Assembly: GCA_003574845.1 (NCBI GenBank)
Contig: NDHY01000001.1
Span: 1-64,000 of the forward strand
DNA length: 64,000 bases
Source of the DNA: a candidate division NPL-UPA2 bacterium Unc8
GTDB lineage: Bacteria; NPL-UPA2
Direction: 5' to 3'
In this document: one piece after another, positions 33,747-42,600 of the stretch
How the letters are laid out: each line of letters starts with the position of its first letter
Position numbering within the stretch: position 1 is the stretch's first letter
Notes under the pieces: model-generated
Seen by the model: only the letters and a program-made list of their open reading frames with translations
What the model was told of the DNA's origin: nothing
Database searches by the model: none
Made by a program: the position numbers and the translations under genes

Positions 33747-35080
33747 TGCATGCTACAGAAGAAAAGACCATGGTAATTAAAAGCTATCTTTCCCGCGGCG
33801 AGAAGAATAAATTAATGCAATTCGCGCAGGACAATCATCCTGCTGACATGGCTACTATCCAGGAGCATCTTGAGAGAGAAGAAAGAAGCCATTTCTTTTC
33901 TATTATCAGTCCTGAGAGAGCTGCCCTTATTCTGCCGGAAATGGAACCGATATTGAGGAAAGAACTATTGTGGGAAATGGAAGAAACGACCATCTCCCGC
34001 ATCTTAGAGAAAATGTCCTCTCATGACGCAACCGATATCTTAGAAGAACTTCCTGAGAAGTGGAGGCAGCAACTACTTGACCTTATGAAGCAGGAGAAGG
34101 CTGAAGACATTGATGAACTGTTAGGATACAAAGAAAATACAGCAGGAAGAATAATGATTCCTGAGTTCTTCTCCCTTAATTCAGAGATGCGCGTTGCTGA
34201 AGCAATAGATGAACTGCGGAAAACAAATATCCATGATATTCCCTATGTATACATTACCAACGACGGCTATCTTATCGGAGTCCTCTCGCTAAGAAACTTG
34301 ATTGCCGCTGCTCCAGACACTAAGCTAAGTAAGATTGCTAATAAAGATATTGTGCGTGTAACAGTTGAAGTTGACCAGGAAGAGGTAGCAAATCTGGTGA
34401 GAAAATACGACCTCCGGGCAATCCCTGTCGTTGACCTGACAAACAAACTGGTTGGAATAGTAACAATTGATGACATATTGGATATTGTCACAGAGGAGGC
34501 AAGCAAAGACATCTATTATATGGCAGGGATAAAGGAGGATGGCTTGCTTCACCACTCTATCTCCACTGCTACTCGCCTTCGGCTTCCCTGGCTTGTTATT
34601 TGTCTCATTGGTGGAATGGTTGCTGCAGGGGTAATTGGAGCCTTTGAAGAAACTCTTGCCGCTGTAGCTATACTCGTTGCCTTTATGCCGGTGATTATGG
34701 CTATGGGAGGTAACATAGGAACGCAATCTTCAACGATTGTTACCAGAGGATTAGCTACCGGCAGCATTGACACAAGAGGCGCCTGGAAGCTTCTGTGGCG
34801 AGAGCTGCGCATTGGATTATCAATAGGAGCTATCTGTGGAGTTGTTGTCGGAGTGATTGCTCAAATATGGAAAGGAACTCCGCATCTGGGGATAGTAGTA
34901 GGAGCTTCAATGGCCGCAACCATTGTGGTGGCCGCCATTTTAGGAGCATTTTTTCCTATTTTTTTTCAACGCATCGGGGTGGACCCGGCAATAGCTTCCG
35001 GCCCTGCAATTACCACCATCAAGGACATTACCGGACTCCTTATCTACTTCGGCATAGCTACCCTGATTATAGGACCCTAA
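33746..35080 (+). CDS. mgtE: Magnesium transporter MgtE
   Basis: A 444-residue Mg2+ channel/transporter. The N-terminal superhelical domain (about 25-130; HDATDILEELP) precedes two CBS domains (about 140-255; REIMIPEF-like AGRIMIPEFFSLN, YLIGVLSLRNLI, NKLVGIVTIDDIL) that sense Mg2+. Five transmembrane helices follow (about 280-444) with the conserved GGNIGTQSSTI and DPAIASGPAITTIKD, whose Asp lines the pore. All family landmarks are intact. Translation is coupled to the DUF502 gene (TAATGC, one-base overlap). Confidence 0.95.
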   Translation: MHATEEKTMVIKSYLSRGEKNKLMQFAQDNHPADMATIQEHLEREERSHFFSIISPERAALILPEMEPILRKELLWEMEETTISRILEKMSSHDATDILEELPEKWRQQLLDLMKQEKAEDIDELLGYKENTAGRIMIPEFFSLNSEMRVAEAIDELRKTNIHDIPYVYITNDGYLIGVLSLRNLIAAAPDTKLSKIANKDIVRVTVEVDQEEVANLVRKYDLRAIPVVDLTNKLVGIVTIDDILDIVTEEASKDIYYMAGIKEDGLLHHSISTATRLRLPWLVICLIGGMVAAGVIGAFEETLAAVAILVAFMPVIMAMGGNIGTQSSTIVTRGLATGSIDTRGAWKLLWRELRIGLSIGAICGVVVGVIAQIWKGTPHLGIVVGASMAATIVVAAILGAFFPIFFQRIGVDPAIASGPAITTIKDITGLLIYFGIATLIIGP

Positions 35081-35095
35081 GAACGTAAATTAGAG

Positions 35096-35869
35096 ATGGC
35101 TGTACGGGAAACTGAAGCAATCGTCATTCGGGTGAGAAAATGGGGAGAATCCAACTTGATAGTTACATTCTATGGACGCTCTTGTGGAAAGATTACTGCC
35201 ATTGCCTGGAGAGCAAGAAAACAAGGTAGCCCCTTTAACATCAACCTGGAATTGTTTACCTATCTGCATTTAACCTATTACGATAAAGAACCGCCCCGCG
35301 AGTTAGGGATAATTAATCAAACAAGTGTAATAAAACCATTTTATGAACTGCGAGGAAATATCTTAAAGTTATCAGTCGCATCTTACCTGACAGAACTTGT
35401 TGATATGGGAGTGAAAGGGAAAGAAAGGAATGAATCTCTATTCGAGCTGTTGCTTGCAACTTTGCACTCACTTCAGAACGGTTGCGACCCTGAGCTTCTC
35501 ATCTCATTTTTTGAGCTCCACCTGCTGGGGATTCTCGGATATAGACTCCGCCTTAACACCTGCACCTCCTGCCAGAAGGAGTTCATCCCCGACTACTCCA
35601 ATACCAGAAAAAGACTGGAAATTGACCTCGATTGTGGAGGTATTTCCTGCACCTCCTGCCTAAAGAATAACGGTGCCCCTATTTCCTATGGTATCATCGC
35701 AGTAATGAGATATTTAGAAAGAACAGAGATAGGGAGAGTTGGGAATCTGCGGATTTCTCAGGCAATGCGAGAGGAGTTGAGAAAAGCGATGAGCTTTTAT
35801 GTCTTTCATCTTCTTGGCAAAAAGCCAAAATCTGCCGATATACTCAAAAAAGCAATACAGAATGCTTGA
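35096..35869 (+). CDS. recO: DNA repair protein RecO
   Basis: A 257-residue mediator that loads RecA on SSB-coated DNA with RecR. The N-terminal OB-fold (ETEAIVIRVRKWGESNLIVTFYG, about 5-28) is followed by the helical domain. A zinc finger is formed by CTSC (about 157-160) and CTSC (about 183-186), with the LLGILGYRLRLNTC run leading into it. Length is typical. It lies 15 bases after mgtE and is followed by tRNA-Arg. Confidence 0.9.
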   Translation: MAVRETEAIVIRVRKWGESNLIVTFYGRSCGKITAIAWRARKQGSPFNINLELFTYLHLTYYDKEPPRELGIINQTSVIKPFYELRGNILKLSVASYLTELVDMGVKGKERNESLFELLLATLHSLQNGCDPELLISFFELHLLGILGYRLRLNTCTSCQKEFIPDYSNTRKRLEIDLDCGGISCTSCLKNNGAPISYGIIAVMRYLERTEIGRVGNLRISQAMREELRKAMSFYVFHLLGKKPKSADILKKAIQNA

Positions 35870-35876
35870 TTTTCTT

Positions 35877-35950
<74 letters not shown>

Positions 35951-35974
35951 TTAATGGAACCAGAACACCAGTTA

Positions 35975-36128
35975 CTCACAGGGATCAGGGGTCAGGGGTC
36001 AGGAGTCAGAACCATTGGGTCATTGAAAATTAATTGAAAATTAGAAATTGAAAATTGAAAATTGAAAATTGAAAATTAGCTTTAGGCTGTCATTTTACAC
36101 TTTGTGCCTTTGTGCCTTTGTGCCTCTC
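35975..36128. repeat. Heptamer/octamer spacer after tRNA-Arg
   Basis: GGGGTCA heptamers (about three) are followed by TTGAAAA/TTAGAAA heptamers and then TTTGTGCC octamers on the plus strand. They fill the gap to the nicotinate phosphoribosyltransferase gene; no gene is seen. Confidence 0.7.
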
Positions 36129-36129
36129 T

Positions 36130-37293
36130 CTACTCTCTACTTACGACTTTTTCCAATTGCTTCATAACATGCTCTCTGATCTTCCGGGCGGAGGGAAGCT
36201 TGCTTACTACTTCCCCGTTCTTTATCAGTGACTTAAGTAGGTAGTAGTATCTGCCGCCACATCTACATTTTGTTTTTTCTCTACCCATAGGAATTATTAT
36301 TGTTTTGTGGCAACTCTCGCAGCGCAAAACTTCCTTTGCCCCGGATTCTTTGCCCCGCTTGGAGACAGGTTCTCCCTCAATTTCAACTATGTCAAGGGAA
36401 AAGTTAATTGTGGGAGCATTACTGAGCGCTGTTCCTATTCCATAGGCATCTACCAAAGGATTAAGCCGCTCAATCTCATCTTCGTCAATTCCCCCGCTGA
36501 CAAAGAGCTTAACATTAGAAAATCCTCTTAAATCAAGCTCCCATCTTACTTCCCCTAAGATTTGCTTCATATCGCCTCTTCTTGAGATAGGAGTATCCAG
36601 TCGCACGGCAAACAATTTTTTCCCTGCTGCGCGAGCGATGCGAATCGCCTCAAATTTTTCGTCAGCGAAGGTATCAATAATGGCTACTCTTTTTACTTCA
36701 GACGGAGCGGTGCGATCAAGAAGCTTAAATGCTTCAGTTACATCTCCCGTCAGCAGAACCAGAGAATGAGGCATTGTTCCAACTGGAACCTCGCCAATGA
36801 GTTCAGCGCTTTTGATGCCTGCCACCCCATCACAGCCGCCAATAAAGGCGCTTCGTTCAATCATTGGAGCAATTGCCGGGTGCATTCTGCGCGCTCCAAA
36901 GCTGATTATCTGCCTTCCTCCTGCTGCCTTTCTACAACGAGCGGCTTTAGTAGCAATCCCGGAGGCCTGACATAGAAATCCAAGGAGCGGGGTCTCTGCC
37001 ACAGCAAACTCAAGGTAGCTTCCTTCTATAAGAAGAACTGGCGTCATCGCTTCAAAAATTGTGCCCTCCTCCATACTGCTGACACTTATCTTCAGCCCTT
37101 CTAAAAAATGCGCAGCTTCTTCAATCCCTGCCAACACCGCCCACTGCCACTCTAATGGAAGAGAATTGGTTCTAATTTCTGCTTTGATATGTTTGTCAAG
37201 CTTTGCTGACTTAAGAGCTGCTATTGCCCGTGAGAAATACACATCAGAAGTCTTTCCTTTTTTAATCTCACTCTCTGTCGCAATATGAAACAT
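36130..37293 (-). CDS. pncB: Nicotinate phosphoribosyltransferase, archaeal-type with zinc knuckle
   Basis: A 387-residue enzyme making nicotinate mononucleotide in NAD salvage. It has TSDVYFSRAI near the start, the type II PRTase barrel with FGARRMHPAIAPMIERSAFIGGCDG (about 132-157), GTMPHSLVLL, and FVSGGIDEDEI near 275 for phosphate binding. The C-terminus carries a four-cysteine module, CESC and CRCGG spaced by about 17 residues, as in the Thermoplasma enzyme. It is shorter than E. coli PncB. Repeat spacers separate it from neighbours on both sides. Family is clear; nicotinate versus quinolinate is decided by the motif set and the zinc module. Confidence 0.85.
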   Translation of the reverse strand: MFHIATESEIKKGKTSDVYFSRAIAALKSAKLDKHIKAEIRTNSLPLEWQWAVLAGIEEAAHFLEGLKISVSSMEEGTIFEAMTPVLLIEGSYLEFAVAETPLLGFLCQASGIATKAARCRKAAGGRQIISFGARRMHPAIAPMIERSAFIGGCDGVAGIKSAELIGEVPVGTMPHSLVLLTGDVTEAFKLLDRTAPSEVKRVAIIDTFADEKFEAIRIARAAGKKLFAVRLDTPISRRGDMKQILGEVRWELDLRGFSNVKLFVSGGIDEDEIERLNPLVDAYGIGTALSNAPTINFSLDIVEIEGEPVSKRGKESGAKEVLRCESCHKTIIIPMGREKTKCRCGGRYYYLLKSLIKNGEVVSKLPSARKIREHVMKQLEKVVSRE

Positions 37294-37321
37294 CGCTTCT
37301 AATCCTGGCTCAAAAATAGAG

Positions 37322-37396
37322 CACCAGTTACAAATTGCAAACTCCCTGCCTGCGGCAGGCAGGTAAATCCTACCCTGAACTTGATTCAGGGCTAAA
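37322..37396. repeat. Dispersed 75-bp element with two palindromes (copy 2)
   Basis: A nearly identical copy of 11810-11884, in the same orientation relative to the flanking minus-strand gene end (start side of pncB here, start side of trpS there). Confidence 0.8.
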
Positions 37397-37397
37397 C

Positions 37398-37600
37398 CCT
37401 AAACTACTTACTACCTACTACCCACCACTTACCACTTACCACTTACCAATTACCAATTACCAATTTCCAATTACCAATTACCAATTTTCAATTTCTAATT
37501 TCCATTTTCATCTCTCTCTACTTACCACTTACTACTTACGACTTATTTCTCTGTGCCTCTGTGCCTCTGTGCCTCTGTGCCTTTGTGCCTTTGTGCCTTT
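37398..37600. repeat. Large composite heptamer/octamer field entering pheT
   Basis: In order: CTACTTA/CCACTTA heptamers, CCAATTA heptamers (about seven), CTTACCA units, then GTGCCTCT/GTGCCTTT octamers (about seven). The octamers encode the last 20 or so residues of PheT on the minus strand. Confidence 0.75.
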
Positions 37601-39302
37601 TTAAAAGCGCAGGAGGCTGAGTTATCTCAAAGACGGAGACAGGCATTTTTATTGACCATCTTGAGAGAACTTCAGGGAATATCTCTCCAATGATTCCTTT
37701 CTTGCTTCCGGCGATTTCAATGGCGCCGCATCTTCCCTTAATAAATGAATTATGGTTTATCTCACGCAGTTCATAGGGAATGGAGAGCTCCTCCATAAGA
37801 GAACGCAGTGCGCGGTGAGCGTCATTAAAAGTGATCCCCGGACCGGAAAGAAGAGCAGCAATATGAATTTCCTCGTTTACCCCGTTAGAAAGTCCCGTTC
37901 TAATGGAGTCGTGATTGCTTTTTCCCCTGGTCTCTCTTATAACGACTTCTCCCACTTCAAAAATGCGATGTGGATAAGGAGTGGACGAACTCTCCATCTC
38001 TACCTTGAGAAGTGACGGAATAAGCCAGTGACGCACTCCTGAATAGCTTTCACTCATTACATTCTCCACCTCTACATAGGGGTATTCTTTCTCTAACATA
38101 CAATGGGAAGAAAAACTGGTATTGACGAGCATATTGGAAATAATTTCCTGAAATCCCATCCCAACAAAGATGTTCCCCACTCTGTCTGCCGCCTCCTCTT
38201 CGGGAAGGATGTTTCCAATGGTAAAATCAGATAAGGAAAGAGGCGAAAAGTTATCATAGCCTCTTGCCAGCGCCAGGTCCTCTATCACATCATATTGATG
38301 CATAACGTCACTGCGGTAATAAGGAGCGAGGATTTTAAAGGTATCTCCGCTTTTCTCAAATTCATATCCAAACCGCAACAGCGCATCTGATATTTCCTCA
38401 GCATCAATTTCAATGCCCAGCATTTTTTTTGCTTCTGCAACCCTTAGCATCAATGGCTTGCTCATGAGTTGAGCAGGAACAGGCTGACTTCTGCCAACAG
38501 GAGTCTGATATGGATAGGAAGCCTCTATCCTCTCAATCATTGCTCCGCGAAAGGAAAGGGCAGCAGCTAAGACATTCAGAGAGAGAATGACTGCTTTCTG
38601 CTCCGTTCCGGTAGCCTCAATAAAAAGATAATCCATTCCTACCTTTACCTCGCCTGTGCGCTTTGAATTTATTATTGGAGGAAAGGAGAGGATTTTATCT
38701 TCAGCATCAATGAATAGTGGATATTTTGCTGCGCCAAGAAGCGTGTTTCCATACTCAACCCCTTTGGGATGGCGCTTGAGAATCTCCTCAAGTGTCATCT
38801 CTGTCTCTGACCCAAGCGGAGTAAATTGATGTGATTCAGGAGAAAAGGCTCCGTACCTTACCGGGAACTTAATTGTGGTAGCATCGTAGATTCCAATCCC
38901 TACTTTGCGGCGTCTCCTTCCAATAGTATCCCCTAATTTTTCCTGAATCCTTATCAATGAGTCAAGACCATCCTCGTTAAGAGTGCACCCGTGAGCGAGG
39001 AAAGCACCGGCAAATGGTCGGACCTTCTCTACTGAGGGAAGTATTTCAAGTTTATAACCAGGTTGCTTGTGCAAAAAATCGGAAGTGAAGTGCTTTTTTT
39101 GAGAAAAAGAGAGAAGTTGTCGGGCAATCCCTTCAAGGGTAAAGAGATCGGGTCTATTGGTATCAGCAATGTCAATTTTGAGAAAAAGCTCATCCTCCCC
39201 TTTAATTTCTCCCTTAATAAGAAGAAGAGCCTTCTCCATTGTCAGTCCGCTGCTTTTCAAATGCTTGAGGAATTCTTTCTTATTTACATCAATTGTTGGC
39301 AT
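37536..39302 (-). CDS. pheT: Phenylalanyl-tRNA synthetase beta subunit, archaeal/eukaryotic type, with in-frame repeat insertion
   Basis: A 588-residue PheRS beta chain. It begins MPTIDVNKKEFLKHL and has DTNRPDLFTLEGIARQL, the B3/B4 region RKVGIGIYD, the B5 domain and a catalytic-like core (YDVIEDLALARGYDNF, RIFEVGEVV). This is the short archaeal/eukaryotic architecture, lacking the N-terminal EMAP and C-terminal anticodon domains of the roughly 800-residue bacterial form. Near residues 463-476 the segment SIRTGLSNGVNEE is written by a palindromic element also present at the ychF/speB junction. The C-terminus (KGTKAQRHRGTEAQRNKS) is octamer-repeat translation. pheS is not adjacent. Confidence 0.9.
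   Translation of the reverse strand: MPTIDVNKKEFLKHLKSSGLTMEKALLLIKGEIKGEDELFLKIDIADTNRPDLFTLEGIARQLLSFSQKKHFTSDFLHKQPGYKLEILPSVEKVRPFAGAFLAHGCTLNEDGLDSLIRIQEKLGDTIGRRRRKVGIGIYDATTIKFPVRYGAFSPESHQFTPLGSETEMTLEEILKRHPKGVEYGNTLLGAAKYPLFIDAEDKILSFPPIINSKRTGEVKVGMDYLFIEATGTEQKAVILSLNVLAAALSFRGAMIERIEASYPYQTPVGRSQPVPAQLMSKPLMLRVAEAKKMLGIEIDAEEISDALLRFGYEFEKSGDTFKILAPYYRSDVMHQYDVIEDLALARGYDNFSPLSLSDFTIGNILPEEEAADRVGNIFVGMGFQEIISNMLVNTSFSSHCMLEKEYPYVEVENVMSESYSGVRHWLIPSLLKVEMESSSTPYPHRIFEVGEVVIRETRGKSNHDSIRTGLSNGVNEEIHIAALLSGPGITFNDAHRALRSLMEELSIPYELREINHNSFIKGRCGAIEIAGSKKGIIGEIFPEVLSRWSIKMPVSVFEITQPPALLKRHKGTKAQRHRGTEAQRNKS
37872..37910. repeat. Palindromic element inserted in frame within pheT
   Basis: A TTAGAA...TTCTAA-centred palindrome with CCCCGTTAGAAAG arms, sharing most bases with 57985-58025. 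On the minus strand it encodes RTGLSNGVN. It disrupts no frame. Confidence 0.75.
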
Positions 39303-39343
39303 CTTATTCTACAGCTCCAGCGGTAAAGAATAGAAAAGTTCGT

Positions 39344-39907
39344 CTATGAGAGAGCTACAATGCTAATGAGCAGTACAAAAACTACTATCAGGAAAACACA
39401 CACAACGGCAGGAGTCAGAAGAGTTGCTATTGCTTTTCTCTGCGAGAAAACATAGGTTTCTCTGATGCCAATCGTAAAAAGCCCAACTGCCCAGAGGAAG
39501 AAAAATAATCTCGCAAGAAAAAAGAAAGAGGAAGCTATCCCGGGCTCAAGGTAACTTAGAAGAAGGGCAACAGGAGTCATTAACCAATATGGAATTAAGG
39601 AAAAGCAACCTATCGCATAGAGAAAGCTGCCTTTCCCTATGCCTCCATAGAAATTAGCAACTATGCTCAATATCCCGCAGATGACGAAAAGAAGCAAGAG
39701 CGGAAACGCTGCTCTAAAGATTAGAATTACAATAAATAGTGATGGAGTGATATTCCATGGGAAGATGAGCAACCATCCAATACTACTGCTAATGACGGAA
39801 ATAATAACAACAAAGAAAGCAAGATTAAAGCGTCTGTCGAGAGAAACTTTTCCAATGACAGCTGCCGGATTGGCAAAAAGACCATAAATTATATCTATTC
39901 CGCTCAC
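39344..39907 (-). CDS. Yip1-domain membrane protein
   Basis: A 187-residue polytopic protein with five hydrophobic segments (about 28-50, 55-78, 88-115, 122-145 and 160-185). The start resembles Yip1-family proteins: GLFANPAAVIGKV, with an early Pro and conserved DRRFNLAF. Function unknown; related proteins are membrane factors without assigned activity. It lies between sppA (16-base gap) and pheT on one strand. Confidence 0.65.
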   Translation of the reverse strand: MSGIDIIYGLFANPAAVIGKVSLDRRFNLAFFVVIISVISSSIGWLLIFPWNITPSLFIVILIFRAAFPLLLLFVICGILSIVANFYGGIGKGSFLYAIGCFSLIPYWLMTPVALLLSYLEPGIASSFFFLARLFFFLWAVGLFTIGIRETYVFSQRKAIATLLTPAVVCVFLIVVFVLLISIVALS

Positions 39908-39923
39908 AAGAGGCGCTTCCTTA

Positions 39924-40865
39924 TCAAATTCCTAAGGGAAAATGGTAAATAAATTTTACGGGCAGGTGAGAGTCTTCAATCTGCCTGAGAAGCCTGGAAA
40001 CTCCACCTCCTCCTGAGGCCCCGGGGAACATCCTTTCCCAAAAAGGGCGCTCTTTCTCAATAATTACGGGTTCACCTTTAAGCCCCGCTTTTTCCATTGC
40101 TACATCTATCGCTTCATTAAAACCACCGAGCCTATCAACAAAACCAAGCCTCATTGCTTCTGTGCCTGTGAAAATTCTGCCATCGGCTATTTCTTTTACT
40201 CTGTCAATGTCAATGTCTCTTCCCGCAGCAACAGCATTCACGAATTGAAGATGCAGCTCATCAACCAACGCCTGGAGGAGTTCTCTCTCTTCCTCGGACA
40301 TCTCACGCCAGGCAGAAAGAATGTCTTTGTGTTCACCGCTTTTGATAACCTCCATTCCTATGCCATGTTCCTGCATCAACCGATGAAAATTTATATTGCC
40401 CACAGCAACGCCGATGCTCCCGGTGATCGTGCCTGGATTTGCCATGATATAACAGGCGGCGGCGGAGATATAGAGTCCGCCTGAGGTAGCAATGTCTCCC
40501 ATAGAGATAATTATTGGCTTCTTCTCTCTTGCTTCAAGGATTGCAGCATAGAGCTCCTGGACTGCTCCAATGGAACCTCCGGGAGAGTCCACCCTGATAA
40601 CGATTGCTTTAACACGGCGGTCTCTGAGGAGTTCTCCAATCCTATTCACATAATAGCCAGCACCTCGTACCGTTTTAAACATTCCTTCTGAAGCATCGAT
40701 AAAGATAGGACCATGAATCCTTACCACGCCTATTCCTTCCCGGGCAATCACAGCTGGACGCCAGGAAATCTCCTCTTCTTGAGCACGAAAAATAAGAGAA
40801 ATACCCGCAATTAGAGATAGAGCAAGAAAAACAAGCAACACAATACTTATTAGCCGAGAACGCAT
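39924..40865 (-). CDS. sppA: Signal peptide peptidase SppA (short, 36K type)
   Basis: A 313-residue membrane serine protease that degrades cleaved signal peptides. A single N-terminal anchor helix (about 5-27) precedes the S49 domain. VRVDSPGGSIGAVQEL, the nucleophile Ser in DIATSGGLYISAAA (near 128) and the Lys base in KSGEHKDILS (near 180) are all present. It is the half-length form that works as an octamer, as in Bacillus. A repeat spacer (40866-41025) precedes it. Confidence 0.93.
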   Translation of the reverse strand: MRSRLISIVLLVFLALSLIAGISLIFRAQEEEISWRPAVIAREGIGVVRIHGPIFIDASEGMFKTVRGAGYYVNRIGELLRDRRVKAIVIRVDSPGGSIGAVQELYAAILEAREKKPIIISMGDIATSGGLYISAAACYIMANPGTITGSIGVAVGNINFHRLMQEHGIGMEVIKSGEHKDILSAWREMSEEERELLQALVDELHLQFVNAVAAGRDIDIDRVKEIADGRIFTGTEAMRLGFVDRLGGFNEAIDVAMEKAGLKGEPVIIEKERPFWERMFPGASGGGGVSRLLRQIEDSHLPVKFIYHFPLGI

Positions 40866-40899
40866 TTTAGTTTACCTCCTTCATCAAAATAGAGCACCA

Positions 40900-41025
40900 G
40901 TGCAACAGTCACAATTTACCAGTCACTAATTACCAATTACCAATTACCAATTTCTTCTCTCTCTACTTACCACTTACCACTTACTTCTTTATGCCTTTGT
41001 GCCTCTGTGCCTTGCTTATCATCCA
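40900..41025. repeat. Heptamer/octamer spacer with a segment shared with 42559-42603
   Basis: CCAATTA and CCACTTA heptamers and GTGCCTTT octamers. The stretch 40991-41040 is nearly identical to 42559-42603, including 24 bases of coding sequence (CTTATCATCCACTACTCC and more) at the ends of two different genes. Confidence 0.7.
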
Positions 41026-41415
41026 CTACTCCAATTCAGAAGATTTCCATGCCGGCTTGAAAGGCTTGGTAGTGTCTTTAATAGTCAGAGACCAGGTTAA
41101 GCCGCCCTCTTGAGAGTTTTTACCCCACAGCAAAAAGAAAATCTCATTTCCAAACCAGAACCACATTGGATAGGAAAGCACATAAAAAATACCTATCCAG
41201 GGATTTACCGCAACTGCAAAATTCCCTCCCATGCCCCAGGGCTGGATAGCCCCGGTAGCTGAAAGAATGATATTCACGAAGAATATCAAGAGGAGAATAT
41301 GCCTGAAGAAGAAATGGGAATCGGGATGGCTCTCAACAAGTTTTTTTGCGTAAATATATCCCCAAACAATTCCGAGGAGCAAAAGCAAGGGGGCATCAAA
41401 TACAGGAATGTTCAT
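41026..41415 (-). CDS. Small polytopic membrane protein of unknown function
   Basis: A 129-residue protein with about three hydrophobic segments (residues 8-26 LLLLLGIVWGYIYAKK, 38-60 HILLLIFFVNIILSATGAI and 70-98 WIGIFYVLSYPMWFWFGNEIFF). No family is recognised. The ATG overlaps the stop of the upstream SDR gene by one base (TAATG), so the two are translationally coupled and probably act together. The last residues (SSELE) lie in a segment duplicated from, or to, the end of the flxA-like gene. Confidence 0.6.
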   Translation of the reverse strand: MNIPVFDAPLLLLLGIVWGYIYAKKLVESHPDSHFFFRHILLLIFFVNIILSATGAIQPWGMGGNFAVAVNPWIGIFYVLSYPMWFWFGNEIFFLLWGKNSQEGGLTWSLTIKDTTKPFKPAWKSSELE

Positions 41416-42485
41416 TATAACCACCCCCTTTCTCTGCAATCGCCAATGTGGCGAAAAATCCCACTGCGTGGGTCCTGGAACTTGAATTTAAAGCCAAGGT
41501 CTTTGATTTTCTGATTGGAGAACCAGTGATTGTGAGCAATATACTCTACCATTGGAAGCTCCTGCTTTGGTCTTGTGCCCATCGCACGTGCCTGTTTATC
41601 TTGCCTCCTGGCAAAGGCAACGGCGATACGGCAAAAAATTAAATAAACCGGCCACCATACCGGGATTCTGATTTCTCTCAATCCTAATGTCTTAGCAAGA
41701 AATGTCATTAGCTCGACTTGAGTAATGCAATCACTGAGCACATTGTAGCTTTCTCCAATGCATTCCTCCCGTTCAGCGACGAAAAGAGCGGCTCTAACCA
41801 TATCTGTAACATAAACTGACGGATACATTAAAGTGTGCTTCTTGGGATACCATACTATATTCGGTACTATACCATATTTTTCAAGGGTGTGAAAGACATG
41901 CTGAACGCCATAGTGCTGCCCTAGACCGTACATTGGGCCAGGACGGACAATCGTTACAGGAAATCCATTTTCTTTATAGAGTTTTTGTAGAATTTTTTCT
42001 TGCTCCGCTTTTGACTTACAATAGTCGTTTGGAGGGTCAAATGGATGGTCCTCAGTAATCGCCTTTCCCTTCGGCTCCGCAAAGACACCACAGGTGCTCC
42101 AGTGAATAAACCTCTTCACACCTTTTTTCATAGCCACATCAAGAAGATTCTTGAGCCCCTCCACGTTCACTTTGTAGAGGATATCCCATGGAGCAAAGTA
42201 ATCATAGAGTGATGCAGTATGAAAGACTGCATCGTAGATGTATTCAAAGAGAGGCTCCAGGCTTTCCTTTTTGGTAAGGTTAGCGGGGATAAATTTTACC
42301 CCTTTCTTATCAACTGCTCCCTGGTAATAGAGAGGATGAAGCGCTCCTTCCTCCAAGTACTGATCCCTATGTTCATCACGTTTCAGGTCAGTGGCAATAA
42401 CATCCCAGCCTTCCTGCTTAAGTAAGTTAACCATATATCCACCACAAAACCCACATGCCCCTGTCACCAATGCTAACTTTGCCAT
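41415..42485 (-). CDS. NAD-dependent epimerase / 3-beta-HSD-like SDR protein
   Basis: A 356-residue extended SDR protein. The Rossmann GACGFCGGYMV is near residues 8-18, HTASLYDYFAPWD near 90, a HWSTCGVFA active-site region near 128, and YCKSK (Tyr/Lys) near 152. The RPGPMYGLGQHYG motif resembles 3-beta-hydroxysteroid dehydrogenase/sterol-type SDRs more than sugar epimerases. A hydrophobic stretch near 275-290 (WWPVYLIFCRIAVAF) suggests membrane contact, matching its coupling to the small membrane protein downstream. A lipid substrate is possible; none is assigned. Confidence 0.75.
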   Translation of the reverse strand: MAKLALVTGACGFCGGYMVNLLKQEGWDVIATDLKRDEHRDQYLEEGALHPLYYQGAVDKKGVKFIPANLTKKESLEPLFEYIYDAVFHTASLYDYFAPWDILYKVNVEGLKNLLDVAMKKGVKRFIHWSTCGVFAEPKGKAITEDHPFDPPNDYCKSKAEQEKILQKLYKENGFPVTIVRPGPMYGLGQHYGVQHVFHTLEKYGIVPNIVWYPKKHTLMYPSVYVTDMVRAALFVAEREECIGESYNVLSDCITQVELMTFLAKTLGLREIRIPVWWPVYLIFCRIAVAFARRQDKQARAMGTRPKQELPMVEYIAHNHWFSNQKIKDLGFKFKFQDPRSGIFRHIGDCRERGWL

Positions 42486-42600
42486 TTTGTCCCTCTGTGC
42501 CTCTTTAATAGCTTTCAGCCTTCAGCATTCAGCATTCAGCCTTATGTTTTTATCATACTTTGTGCCTTTGTGCCTTACTTATCATCCACTACTCCAATTC
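42483..42600. repeat. Octamer and heptamer spacer before the SDR gene
   Basis: CTCTGTGC octamers, then CTTTCAGC/CTTCAGCA/TTCAGCATTC heptamer-like units, then TTTGTGCC octamers. The end is shared with 40991-41040. Confidence 0.65.
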
